The notes: generated from the letters alone by a model not told the origin. A stretch of 5,517 nt of DNA from an uncultured Leptotrichia sp. (GCA_937925095.1 CALEXX010000064.1:1-5517), one strand, 5' to 3'; shown: positions 1-5,510, counted from the stretch's first letter. A program made the numbers and translations.

Positions 1-45
1 TTTTATTTTAAAAATTTAATTTTTTTATTTTTTATATCATATTTT
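1..45. other. AT-only stretch downstream of pyrH
   Basis: Almost pure A/T sequence with one C, following the pyrH stop codon. I see no GC-containing terminator stem, no ribosome binding site and no start of a further gene. An AAAAATT/AATTTTT inverted stretch around 10-25 is too weak to call a terminator. In many bacteria frr follows pyrH; if so here, it starts outside the window. Confidence 0.5.
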
Positions 46-759
46 TTATTTTTTCACAACTACAGTTCCTATATTTTCACCTTGAACCATTTTTAATATA
101 TTTCCTTCCTCAAGGGCATTAAAAACAATTATAGGCATATCATTTTCACGGCATAACGATAAAGCTGTCGTATCCATTACACCAAGATTTTTATTTATCG
201 CTTCATCAAATGTTACAGTGTCGTATCTTACTGCATCATCAAATTTCATTGGATCCTTATCATAAATTCCGTCTACTTTTGTTCCTTTTGCAAGTACATC
301 AGCATGGATTTCCACCGCTCTCAATGCTCCACATGAATCAGTTGTGAAATAAGGATTTCCTGTACCACCTGCAAAAATAACTACTCTTTTCTTTTCCAGA
401 TGTCTTATAGCCCTTCTTCTTATAAAAGGTTCTGCAACCTGAGGCATCTGAATGGCAGTCAATACTCTTGTAGGAATATCAAGTCTTTCTATTGCATCCT
501 GTAATGCAAGTCCATTCATAATAGTAGCAAGCATTCCCATTGTATCTCCAGTTACCCTGTCAAATCCTTCCTGCATTCCGCTCACTCCACGGAAGATATT
601 TCCTCCACCGATTACTATGGCAACTTCTACACCTTTATCATGAACTTCCTTTACCTGTCTTGCAAAACTTTGTAAAACATCACTTGAAAATCCAAATTCT
701 TTGTTTCCTGCAAGTGCTTCACCACTTAATTTCAATAATATTCTATTATATTTGAGCAT
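46..759 (-). CDS. pyrH: UMP kinase (uridylate kinase) PyrH
   Basis: Cytoplasmic bacterial UMP kinase, which phosphorylates UMP to UDP with ATP in pyrimidine nucleotide synthesis; the family is typically hexameric and belongs to the amino-acid kinase fold. The 237-residue product has the usual family length. Visible motifs are KLSGEAL near residues 10-16 (phosphate binding), GGGNIFRG at 51-58, the RVTGDTMGMLATIMNGLAL block at 68-86 (UMP-binding region), FAGGTGNPYFTTDS at 129-142 and the KVDGIYDKDP nucleotide-binding segment at 161-170. The ATG at 759-757 is preceded by GAAGGAG (767-773) seven bases away, and no better start lies upstream. It is the third gene of an rpsB-tsf-pyrH operon, separated from tsf by 52 bp that contain a hairpin. 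It ends with TAA at 48-46. Family assignment is essentially certain; quaternary structure and any allosteric control are family knowledge only. Confidence 0.98.
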   Translation of the reverse strand: MLKYNRILLKLSGEALAGNKEFGFSSDVLQSFARQVKEVHDKGVEVAIVIGGGNIFRGVSGMQEGFDRVTGDTMGMLATIMNGLALQDAIERLDIPTRVLTAIQMPQVAEPFIRRRAIRHLEKKRVVIFAGGTGNPYFTTDSCGALRAVEIHADVLAKGTKVDGIYDKDPMKFDDAVRYDTVTFDEAINKNLGVMDTTALSLCRENDMPIIVFNALEEGNILKMVQGENIGTVVVKK

Positions 760-783
760 AAGTATTCTCCTTCAATATTTTTA

Positions 784-812
784 AAAAATAAAGGGGTATA
801 TCCCCCTTATTT
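784..812 (-). terminator. Terminator-like hairpin in the tsf-pyrH spacer
   Basis: Read on the minus strand, AAGGGG (808-803) pairs with CCCCTT (796-791) around a short GATATA loop. Flanking AAT/ATT pairing across a single bulged U extends the stem, and a run of six U follows (788-783). It starts within a few bases of the tsf stop and lies before the pyrH ribosome binding site. The geometry fits a partial intrinsic terminator or attenuator within the operon. An RNA 3'-end stabiliser is the other reading. Efficiency cannot be judged from sequence. Confidence 0.6.
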
Positions 813-1693
813 TAATTTCCTGCCATTGCAGCAACTTCTGCAGCGAAGTCTGCTTCTTCTTTTTCTATTCCTTCTCCAACTTTAAATCTGTCGAATGATA
901 TTATTGAACTAGGGGCTATGAATTTTTCAATAGTCACGCTGTCATCTCTAACATATTTCTGATTAACAAGACAGTTTTCTTCATAGAATTTTCTCATTTT
1001 TCCTTCAAGAATTTTTTCAATTATATTTTCAGGTTTTCCTTCCTGCTGTAATTGATGTCTTGCAATTTCTTTTTCTCTTTCAAGGTCATCTGCTGTAACT
1101 TGTTCTGAATTCAAATATTTAGGATCCATAGCTGCTACATGCATTGCAACTCCTTTTGCTTTTTCTACGTTTTCAGGTGTTGCTTCTCCTGAAACATTCA
1201 ATAATACTCCTATTTTTCCACCTAGGTGAATATATGTTTCTATAAATCCATCAGTTGAAACAAGTTTCAATCTTCTGATGTTCATATTTTCCCCTATTTT
1301 AGCTATTAATTCAGTTAAGTTATCTTCTACTTTTTTACCTTCTAATTCAAATGCTTTTAATTCATCTTCACTTGTCAAGTCATGTTCCAATGATAATTGA
1401 ACTAATTTTTCTCCGAAAGTTTTAAATTCGTCATTTTTAGCAACGAAATCTGTTTCAGAGTTGAATTCTAATATTGCACCTTTTTTTCTGTCAGCTGAAA
1501 CCGCTGCAAATACTAATCCTTCTGCTGCTACTCTTCCAGATTTTTTAGCTGCTTTAGCAATTCCTTTTTCTCTTAGCCAGTCAATTGCTTTTTCTATGTC
1601 TCCGCCATTTTCTTCCAAAGCTTTTTTACAGTCAAGCATTCCTGCTCCTGTTCTTTCTCTTAATTCTTTAATAAGTGCTGTAGTAATTGCCAC
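812..1693 (-). CDS. tsf: Translation elongation factor Ts (EF-Ts)
   Basis: EF-Ts is the nucleotide exchange factor that releases GDP from EF-Tu during translation. The 293-residue protein is of normal length. It shows the N-terminal UBA-like domain with the RTGAGMLDCKKAL signature (residues 14-26), the TDFVAKN motif (81-87) whose Asp-Phe contacts the EF-Tu magnesium/nucleotide site in the family, the second signature around MHVAAMDPKYL (184-194), and a C-terminal KMRKFYEENCLVNQ-type segment (232-245). The start codon is GTG at 1693-1691, not ATG. It is chosen because MAITTALIKELRERTGAG is the canonical family N-terminus and AGGAGGG (1701-1707) lies seven bases upstream. The gene follows rpsB with a 90-bp spacer carrying a hairpin, and precedes pyrH. 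It stops with TAA at 814-812. The GTG start may modestly lower initiation relative to rpsB; that is inference. Confidence 0.98.
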   Translation of the reverse strand: MAITTALIKELRERTGAGMLDCKKALEENGGDIEKAIDWLREKGIAKAAKKSGRVAAEGLVFAAVSADRKKGAILEFNSETDFVAKNDEFKTFGEKLVQLSLEHDLTSEDELKAFELEGKKVEDNLTELIAKIGENMNIRRLKLVSTDGFIETYIHLGGKIGVLLNVSGEATPENVEKAKGVAMHVAAMDPKYLNSEQVTADDLEREKEIARHQLQQEGKPENIIEKILEGKMRKFYEENCLVNQKYVRDDSVTIEKFIAPSSIISFDRFKVGEGIEKEEADFAAEVAAMAGN

Positions 1694-1740
1694 TTTATTT
1701 CCCTCCTAATTCATATTTATTTTTCTATTTTTACAAGAAC

Positions 1741-1762
1741 AGGGGAATGGCTTTATTCCCCT
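1741..1762 (-). terminator. Hairpin in the rpsB-tsf spacer (weak terminator or processing element)
   Basis: A perfect 8-bp inverted repeat, AGGGGAAT / ATTCCCCT, with a six-base loop (1749-1754) lies between the rpsB stop (1784) and the tsf ribosome binding site (1707). On the minus strand it is followed by GTTCTTGT, a poor U-tract, so full termination is unlikely. It may act as a pause or attenuation site, an RNase processing site, or a 3' stability element that sets the S2 to EF-Ts ratio. The hairpin is seen; the role is inferred. Confidence 0.55.
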
Positions 1763-1783
1763 ATTATTTTATTATATTTGTTA

Positions 1784-2575
1784 TTATGCTTCTGTTGTTT
1801 CTTCAGCAACTTCTTCAATAACTACTTCTTCTACAACTTCTCCGTCTTCAGAAACTTCTGCTTCTACTTCTTCAGAAACAAATCCTTCTACTCCACCGTT
1901 TCCTTCAATAACTGCATTTGCAATAACTTGTGAGAATAATTTTATTGATCTGATTGCATCATCGTTTGCAGGTATTTTGTAAGTTACTAATTCAGGATCA
2001 ACGTTTGTATCGATTAAAGCGATTACAGGAATTCCTAATTTTTTAGCTTCTTCAAGTGCAAGGAATTCTTTTTTAATATCTACAACAAATAATGCTGCAG
2101 GTAATTTTTTCATTTCTTTAATTCCACCGATATTTTTTGACAATTTTGCCATTTCTTTTCTTAATAATCCTGCTTCTTTTTTAGTATATGCTGTATCTAA
2201 AGTTCCGTCAGCTTCCATTTCTTCAAGTTCTTTTAATCTTTTTACTCTTGTTTTGATTGTGTTTAAGTTAGTTAAAAGCCCACCAAGCCATCTGTGGTTT
2301 ACATAGAATCCTCCAGCTCTTTCAGCTTCTTCCTTAACTGCATCCTGAGCTTGTTTTTTAGTTCCTACGAATAATACTTTTCCACCTTCTGAAGAGATTT
2401 CTCTTACAAATTCATAAGCCTTTTCTGTTGCTGCTAATGTTTGGTGTAAATCAAGGATGTGGATACCATTTCTTTCTGTAAAGATATAAGGTTTCATTTT
2501 TGGATTCCATCTTTTTGCCTGATGACCAAAATGTGCTCCTACTTCTAATAATTGTTTCATTGTGATTACTGCCAT
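1784..2575 (-). CDS. rpsB: 30S ribosomal protein S2
   Basis: Small-subunit ribosomal protein S2, needed for late 30S assembly and, with S1, for mRNA binding. The start is ATG at 2575-2573, with AGGAGG at 2582-2587 six bases upstream, giving 263 residues beginning MAVITMKQLLEVG. Family blocks seen: GAHFGHQAKRWNPKM (13-27), FVGTKKQAQ (69-77), YVNHRWLGGLLTN (91-103), PVIALIDTNVDP (183-194) and IPANDDAIRSI (201-211). The open frame continues 40 codons upstream to a TTG at 2695, but that start would sit on the promoter's transcription start, has no ribosome binding site, and encodes a non-S2 basic stretch, so it is rejected. Residues 234-263 form an acidic tail with 14 Glu/Asp, no Lys/Arg and many Val. 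The gene heads the rpsB-tsf-pyrH operon. Its structured leader could host S2 autoregulation, as known for rpsB in other bacteria. Confidence 0.97.
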   Translation of the reverse strand: MAVITMKQLLEVGAHFGHQAKRWNPKMKPYIFTERNGIHILDLHQTLAATEKAYEFVREISSEGGKVLFVGTKKQAQDAVKEEAERAGGFYVNHRWLGGLLTNLNTIKTRVKRLKELEEMEADGTLDTAYTKKEAGLLRKEMAKLSKNIGGIKEMKKLPAALFVVDIKKEFLALEEAKKLGIPVIALIDTNVDPELVTYKIPANDDAIRSIKLFSQVIANAVIEGNGGVEGFVSEEVEAEVSEDGEVVEEVVIEEVAEETTEA

Positions 2576-2692
2576 TGTTTTCCTCCTAATTTTTTTTGGT
2601 TTTTTTCTCCCACTTATCTCTGAAAACAGATTATCTTTATTCTTTTTTAGATAACACCCTATTTCCAGATAAAACAAAGTGTGATTAATAAT
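2576..2692 (-). promoter_or_regulatory. Structured 5' leader of rpsB
   Basis: Untranslated leader of about 115 nt between the predicted start site and rpsB. On the minus strand it can form ACACUUU/AGGGUGU (2682-2676 with 2660-2654, using G-U pairs), UUAUCU/AGAUAA (2654-2649 with 2636-2631) and a small UCUG-UUUU-CAGA hairpin (2630-2619). TTATCT occurs twice (2672-2667, 2654-2649) and its complement AGATAA twice (2636-2631, 2619-2614), so pairings can compete. The leader ends with AGGAGG at 2587-2582. An S2-responsive autoregulatory leader is plausible from other bacteria but unproven here. Confidence 0.5.
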
Positions 2693-2698
2693 CAATGT

Positions 2699-2727
2699 AT
2701 TTTATCATTTTTTATACTACTTGTCAA
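2699..2727 (-). promoter_or_regulatory. Promoter of the rpsB-tsf-pyrH operon
   Basis: On the minus strand, TTGACA (2727-2722), a 17-bp spacer and TAAAAT (2704-2699), with TGA directly before the -10 hexamer (extended -10, TGn). This is near sigma-70 consensus. The predicted transcription start is about 2692, giving a leader of about 115 nt before the rpsB ATG. It lies just downstream of the terminator of porin B, so the operon is probably transcribed independently of the porins. Confidence 0.85.
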
Positions 2728-2758
2728 TATTTTACAATTCCCATTTTTTATTAGCATT

Positions 2759-2791
2759 AAAAAACACGACTTATATTCTAAGCCATGTTTT
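2759..2791 (-). terminator. Intrinsic terminator of porin B
   Basis: On the minus strand, AAAACAUGGCUUA (2791-2779) pairs along 13 positions with UAAGUCGUGUUUU (2773-2761), loop GAAUA, then the U-tract continues to 2759 (TTTTTT in DNA). Two of the pairs are G-U wobbles that pair only in the minus-strand transcript; in the plus-strand transcript they become A-C mismatches. This supports the direction of transcription. It starts 21 bp after the porin B stop codon and insulates the rpsB operon promoter. Confidence 0.85.
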
Positions 2792-2812
2792 ATATATTTT
2801 CATTTTATAATT

Positions 2813-3918
2813 TTATTTTGTAGCAAGACTTACTGATAATCCAGCTCTTAATTCATTAACTTCTGTAGTCACTCTCTTATTTTCATTATGTTTGTTGTAT
2901 TCACTTGCTCTTTGTACTGGTCTATATTTTACATATGGATTTACTGTTACTTTTCCTACTGCAGTATCAAAAGAAGTTTTATATCCTAAATCTGTCCATA
3001 CAGAGAATGTATTATAGTATCCTGTTACAGCAGTGTATTTTTCCCATTCATTGTCAACTAAAACTTTACCATAGAATCCTTTGAAAGAAGGAGTTGTATA
3101 GCTTATTCCAGTATAGTAGTCAATATATACATTTGATTTTGCATCTTTTCCAGTTTCTGCAACTTTTCCTTTTAAATCTCTGAAATGGTGAGTTAATCCG
3201 ATTGAGTATGATACTTTTCCTGCCGCTCCGTTATAAATATCCTTGTCATGGCTAAAGTCTGCATTGAATCCCCAACCTTCTGCTCTTCCTTTTACAAAAT
3301 CATTTCCTGAAAGGTGATAATCTCCTGATCCACCTTTTTTAATGTCAGTATATACAGCCTGCAATGTAGCTGAAACATTTTGTCCAAACACTTTAAAGTC
3401 AAATGATGGCCCGAAATATATATCATTTGATATTCCAGTTGTTTTCATTGAACCAGCCGGATCTTCTTTTCCTGCTGAATTTAATTTTCTTCTGTTTGTT
3501 TCATTATACCATCCTAATGTAGGAGTTACTTCAAATGAACCAAGTTTTACACTTTTACTTAATTCCAAAGTAGTATACCAGTTATCTCTCTTACCATAAG
3601 TTCCATTATGAGTGATGCTGTTTCCACTAAATTTATTTTGTAGCTTATCGTTATCATTTTTGAAGTTGAAGTAAGCATTTAATCCCCATTCATCATTTAA
3701 TGAAAGGTTTCCAGAAATAAAGCTTCTTACTCTTGTTCTTGTTCTGTTGTTCTTTTTGAATCCTTCGTTTCCAATTCCGTTTGCATCTTTTCCATCTCTG
3801 TCTTGCCATGATTGTCTAACTTCTGTACTGAATTTTATATCCTTCAGCACATCCTGATCAGCTGAAGCAATTCCTGAAACTGCAACCATTAATGCTAATA
3901 ATCCTAAAATCTTTTCAT
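2813..3918 (-). CDS. FomA-like outer-membrane porin B; start codon out of frame by one base (possible pseudogene or phase-off gene)
   Basis: Predicted outer-membrane beta-barrel protein, paralogous to the gene at 4192-5295. The intact frame reads from well upstream to TAA at 2815-2813, but the only well-placed start (ATG 3918-3916, with GGAGG at 3924-3928) is one base out of phase and meets TAG after four codons (M-K-R-F). Adding one A to the AAAA run after the ATG would give MKKILGLLALMVAVSGIASA, a signal peptide matching the paralogue, cleaved before DQD, and a 368-residue protein (paralogue: 367). By eye the last 112 residues are about 64% identical to the paralogue, mostly with conservative changes. 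Shared blocks include NGIGNEGFKK, IYFGP, TLQAVY, GFNADF, EWEK-TAVTGY and VTVNP-VKYRP. Family naming as FomA-like is an inference from the appearance of the barrel and the lineage. The gene has its own promoter and terminator. The alternative in-frame start at 4000 has no ribosome binding site and would give an odd hydrophobic leader, so it is unlikely. Whether the gene is expressed is unknown. Confidence 0.8.
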
Positions 3919-3922
3919 AATG

Positions 3923-3928
3923 ACCTCC
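3923..3928 (-). promoter_or_regulatory. Ribosome binding site of porin B, aimed at the out-of-frame ATG
   Basis: GGAGGT on the minus strand, four bases before the ATG at 3918-3916. It is the only Shine-Dalgarno-like sequence near the gene and decides the intended start. The reading frame of the porin body passes straight through this site as Gly-Gly, which argues against the longer open frame being translated as such. Confidence 0.75.
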
Positions 3929-4019
3929 AAAATTTATCTTTATTATATTTATAACATTTATATATACATATATACAACTTATTAAAAAATACAAAAACAT
4001 ATAATATTTTAATAATATA

Positions 4020-4048
4020 GTTTTACCAAATTTTTTTTAATTTGTCAA
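4020..4048 (-). promoter_or_regulatory. Promoter of porin B
   Basis: On the minus strand, TTGACA (4048-4043), a 17-bp spacer and TAAAAC (4025-4020), preceded by TGG (TGn extended -10). The predicted start is near 4013, giving a leader of about 95 nt that is almost entirely A/T. A/T runs and a repeated CTTTGAAAA lie directly upstream of the -35. Its presence shows that the gene has a normal promoter despite its frame defect. Confidence 0.75.
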
Positions 4049-4052
4049 GTCA

Positions 4053-4083
4053 TTTTCAAAGTTTTTAAAAATTTTTTTCAAAG
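4053..4083 (-). repeat. Direct repeat CTTTGAAAA upstream of the porin B promoter
   Basis: CTTTGAAAA occurs at 4083-4075 and 4061-4053 on the minus strand, 22 bp apart (about two helical turns), with the nearer copy ending 4 bp before the -35 hexamer. The spacer is A/T only. It could be an activator or repressor site or an UP-like element; chance is a real alternative in such AT-rich DNA. Confidence 0.45.
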
Positions 4084-4142
4084 TATAGGAAAACTTGTGA
4101 ATTTATTTTCTTATTTTTCTAGAATTTTTTTGTTTTTTTTAA

Positions 4143-4176
4143 TACAAAAAAAGAGAGAAATTTCTTTCTCTCTTTT
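4143..4176 (-). terminator. Intrinsic terminator of porin A
   Basis: On the minus strand, AAAAGAGAGAAA (4176-4165) and TTTCTCTCTTTT (4160-4149) form a perfect 12-bp stem closed by a GAAA loop (a GNRA-type tetraloop), followed by further U residues (4148-4146), then GUAUU. It begins 15 bp after the porin A stop codon. The stem is nearly symmetric, but no plus-strand gene approaches it, so it is assigned to porin A. Confidence 0.9.
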
Positions 4177-4191
4177 AATAATTTATTTAAA

Positions 4192-5295
4192 CTATTTAAC
4201 TGTTAACCCAACACCTAATCCAGCTCTTACTTCGTTAAATTCAGAAGTTACTTTTTTGTCATCATCATGTTTGTTGTAAACAGTTTCTCTGTGAAGTGGT
4301 CTGTATTTTACAAATGGATTTACTGTAACAGTTCCTACTGGAGTGTCAAATCCTACTTTGTATCCTGCATTAGTCCACAATGAGAAGTTATTTGTGTAAC
4401 CAGTTACTGCAGTATGTTTTTCCCATTCATTTTCAACATTAAGTTGTCCATAGAATCCTGCTACTGAAGGAGTAGTATAAGTAGCTCCTACAATGTAATC
4501 TAAGTAAACACTTGATTTAGCTTCTTTACCAGTTGCAGATAATTTTCCTTCACCATCTCTTAAGTGGTTATATAATTCTACATAGTATCCTAATTTTCCA
4601 GCATTGTTATCAAAGATTTTTCCATCAGTTAAGAAATCAGCGTTAAATCCGTATCCTTCAGTTTTTCTTCTTTCGAATTCTTTTCCTGAATAAGCATAAT
4701 CTGCATCTTTTCCACCATTAGAGTTGAAATAAACTGCTTGTAATGTAGTAGAAATGTTTTGTCCTAATACGCTTATTCCAAAAGTTGGCCCGAAGTAGAT
4801 TTCATTTGATTGTCCTACTGTATGGTAGCTTCCTTGAGTTCCATTTGTTTTAGCTCTTGATGATTTATGAGTCCATCCTAAAGCTGTAGTAGTTTCAACT
4901 GGTCCGATTTTTACAGGTTTTGCTAATTCAAAGTTAGTTTCCCATCCTTCAGCTCTTTTTGTTGAACCGTAAACTGGATTTGTAGCTGTTCCACCAACAA
5001 CATCACGATAATTGTCATTGTCATGTTGAACTTTAAATTTAGCATCTAAATTCCATTCATCTACTAATTTTAATTCTCCTTTTACAACATTTCTCCATCT
5101 AGTTCTTGATCTGTTGTCTTTCTTGAAACCTTCGTTTCCAATTCCGTTTGCTTTTCCTTCTCCAGTTCCAGTTTTGTCTGTCCATCCTTGTCTTATTTCA
5201 GTAGTTGCGTTAATGCTTTTCAAATAGTCTTGATCAGCAGAAGCAATACCAGAAACAGCAACTGTTAATGCTAATAATCCTAACAATTTTTTCAT
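4192..5295 (-). CDS. FomA-like outer-membrane porin A
   Basis: Predicted secreted beta-barrel outer-membrane protein, probably a major porin-like protein of the fusobacterial FomA type; exact substrate unknown. The 367-residue product starts with a clear Sec signal peptide: MKK, a hydrophobic core LLGLLALTVAVSG, and an ASA cleavage site after residue 20. The mature part has alternating hydrophobic/polar strands, frequent aromatic girdle residues, and Gly/Asn/Asp/Lys-rich putative loops (about 40-58, 92-117, 143-162, 191-213). The most conserved part relative to the neighbouring paralogue is the C-terminal third (about 256-367). It ends LGVGLTVK, with Lys rather than the usual terminal Phe/Trp. 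The ATG at 5295-5293 has AGGAGG (5303-5308) seven bases upstream; the stop is TAG at 4194-4192. It is monocistronic by appearance: an extended -10 promoter region upstream and a strong terminator just downstream. No cysteine occurs in the mature protein, as is common for outer-membrane barrels. Confidence 0.85.
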   Translation of the reverse strand: MKKLLGLLALTVAVSGIASADQDYLKSINATTEIRQGWTDKTGTGEGKANGIGNEGFKKDNRSRTRWRNVVKGELKLVDEWNLDAKFKVQHDNDNYRDVVGGTATNPVYGSTKRAEGWETNFELAKPVKIGPVETTTALGWTHKSSRAKTNGTQGSYHTVGQSNEIYFGPTFGISVLGQNISTTLQAVYFNSNGGKDADYAYSGKEFERRKTEGYGFNADFLTDGKIFDNNAGKLGYYVELYNHLRDGEGKLSATGKEAKSSVYLDYIVGATYTTPSVAGFYGQLNVENEWEKHTAVTGYTNNFSLWTNAGYKVGFDTPVGTVTVNPFVKYRPLHRETVYNKHDDDKKVTSEFNEVRAGLGVGLTVK

Positions 5296-5332
5296 AACTT
5301 TTCCTCCTAAAATTTCTTTGTTTTAAATTTTT

Positions 5333-5361
5333 TATTCTAACAACCTAGGTATATTCTAACA
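5333..5361 (-). repeat. Duplicated extended -10 element TGTTAGAATA before porin A
   Basis: The 10-mer TGTTAGAATA occurs at 5361-5352, where it forms the extended -10 of the main promoter, and again exactly at 5342-5333, 19 bp downstream. The second copy keeps TGn plus TAGAAT but has only ATGTTA at the -35 spacing. It may be a second start site, an RNA polymerase pause signal, or a regulator site. Confidence 0.6.
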
Positions 5362-5381
5362 TAATATAAAACTTTTGTAAA
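5353..5381 (-). promoter_or_regulatory. Main promoter of porin A
   Basis: On the minus strand, TTTACA (5381-5376), a 17-bp spacer and TAGAAT (5358-5353), preceded by TGT (extended -10). The predicted start is around 5346, inside the palindrome ACCTAGGT (5343-5350), giving a leader of about 50 nt. It has the same layout as the other two promoters in the window: 17-bp spacer plus TGn. Confidence 0.75.
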
Positions 5382-5448
5382 GTCTTTTAATAAAAACTAA
5401 ATTTATCTGTTTAAAGTTGCCAGAATTTTTGTTATATTTTACATTCTA

Positions 5449-5454
5449 ATTATA
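5449..5454 (-). promoter_or_regulatory. Possible upstream -10 box for porin A
   Basis: A perfect TATAAT on the minus strand about 155 bp before the porin A ATG. The -35 at 17 bp is only CTTTTA (5477-5472), so support is weak in such AT-rich DNA. If used, it would add a leader of about 145 nt. Confidence 0.3.
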
Positions 5455-5480
5455 CTACACTTTCCAAAAAATAAAAGACT

Positions 5481-5510
5481 TTTTCTATATTTTTCTATAT
5501 ATTTTTTCTA
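5481..5510. repeat. Short tandem A/T-rich repeat at the window edge
   Basis: TTTTCTATAT occurs twice in tandem (5481-5490, 5491-5500), followed by a third degenerate copy (about 5501-5513). It lies upstream of the porin A promoters. It may be an A-tract-type curved region or chance low complexity. Confidence 0.4.

Noticed and set aside
452..755. Plus-strand open frames of 63 and 71 codons inside pyrH
   Set aside because: They are antisense to a highly conserved gene, have no ribosome binding site or family resemblance, and mirror the codon pattern of pyrH.
1461..1709. Plus-strand open frame of 82 codons opposite tsf
   Set aside because: It is antisense to the conserved EF-Ts N-terminal region and shows no independent coding signal.
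1799..1880. CTTCTTCA-like repeats as a possible microsatellite
   Set aside because: They are explained by the Glu/Val-rich acidic tail of S2 on the minus strand; the units are irregular and in frame.
2576..2695. N-terminal extension of S2 by 40 residues from a TTG at 2695
   Set aside because: It begins at the predicted transcription start, has no ribosome binding site, encodes a sequence unlike S2, and a perfect AGGAGG-ATG pair exists at 2587-2573.
3342..3599. Plus-strand open frame of 85 codons opposite porin B
   Set aside because: It is antisense to a conserved barrel region, with no promoter or ribosome binding site seen.
3919..4000. Long start for porin B at ATG 4000 giving a hydrophobic MFLYFLISC-type leader
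   Set aside because: No ribosome binding site precedes it, it starts about 13 nt after the predicted transcription start, and the frame runs through the GGAGG site itself. The paralogue shows that the true N-terminus is MKK-ILGLLAL.
4097..4279. Plus-strand open frame of 60 codons spanning the porin A terminator
   Set aside because: It runs across a terminator stem and A/T low-complexity DNA into the antisense of porin A; the hydrophobic start is what T-rich sequence gives by chance.
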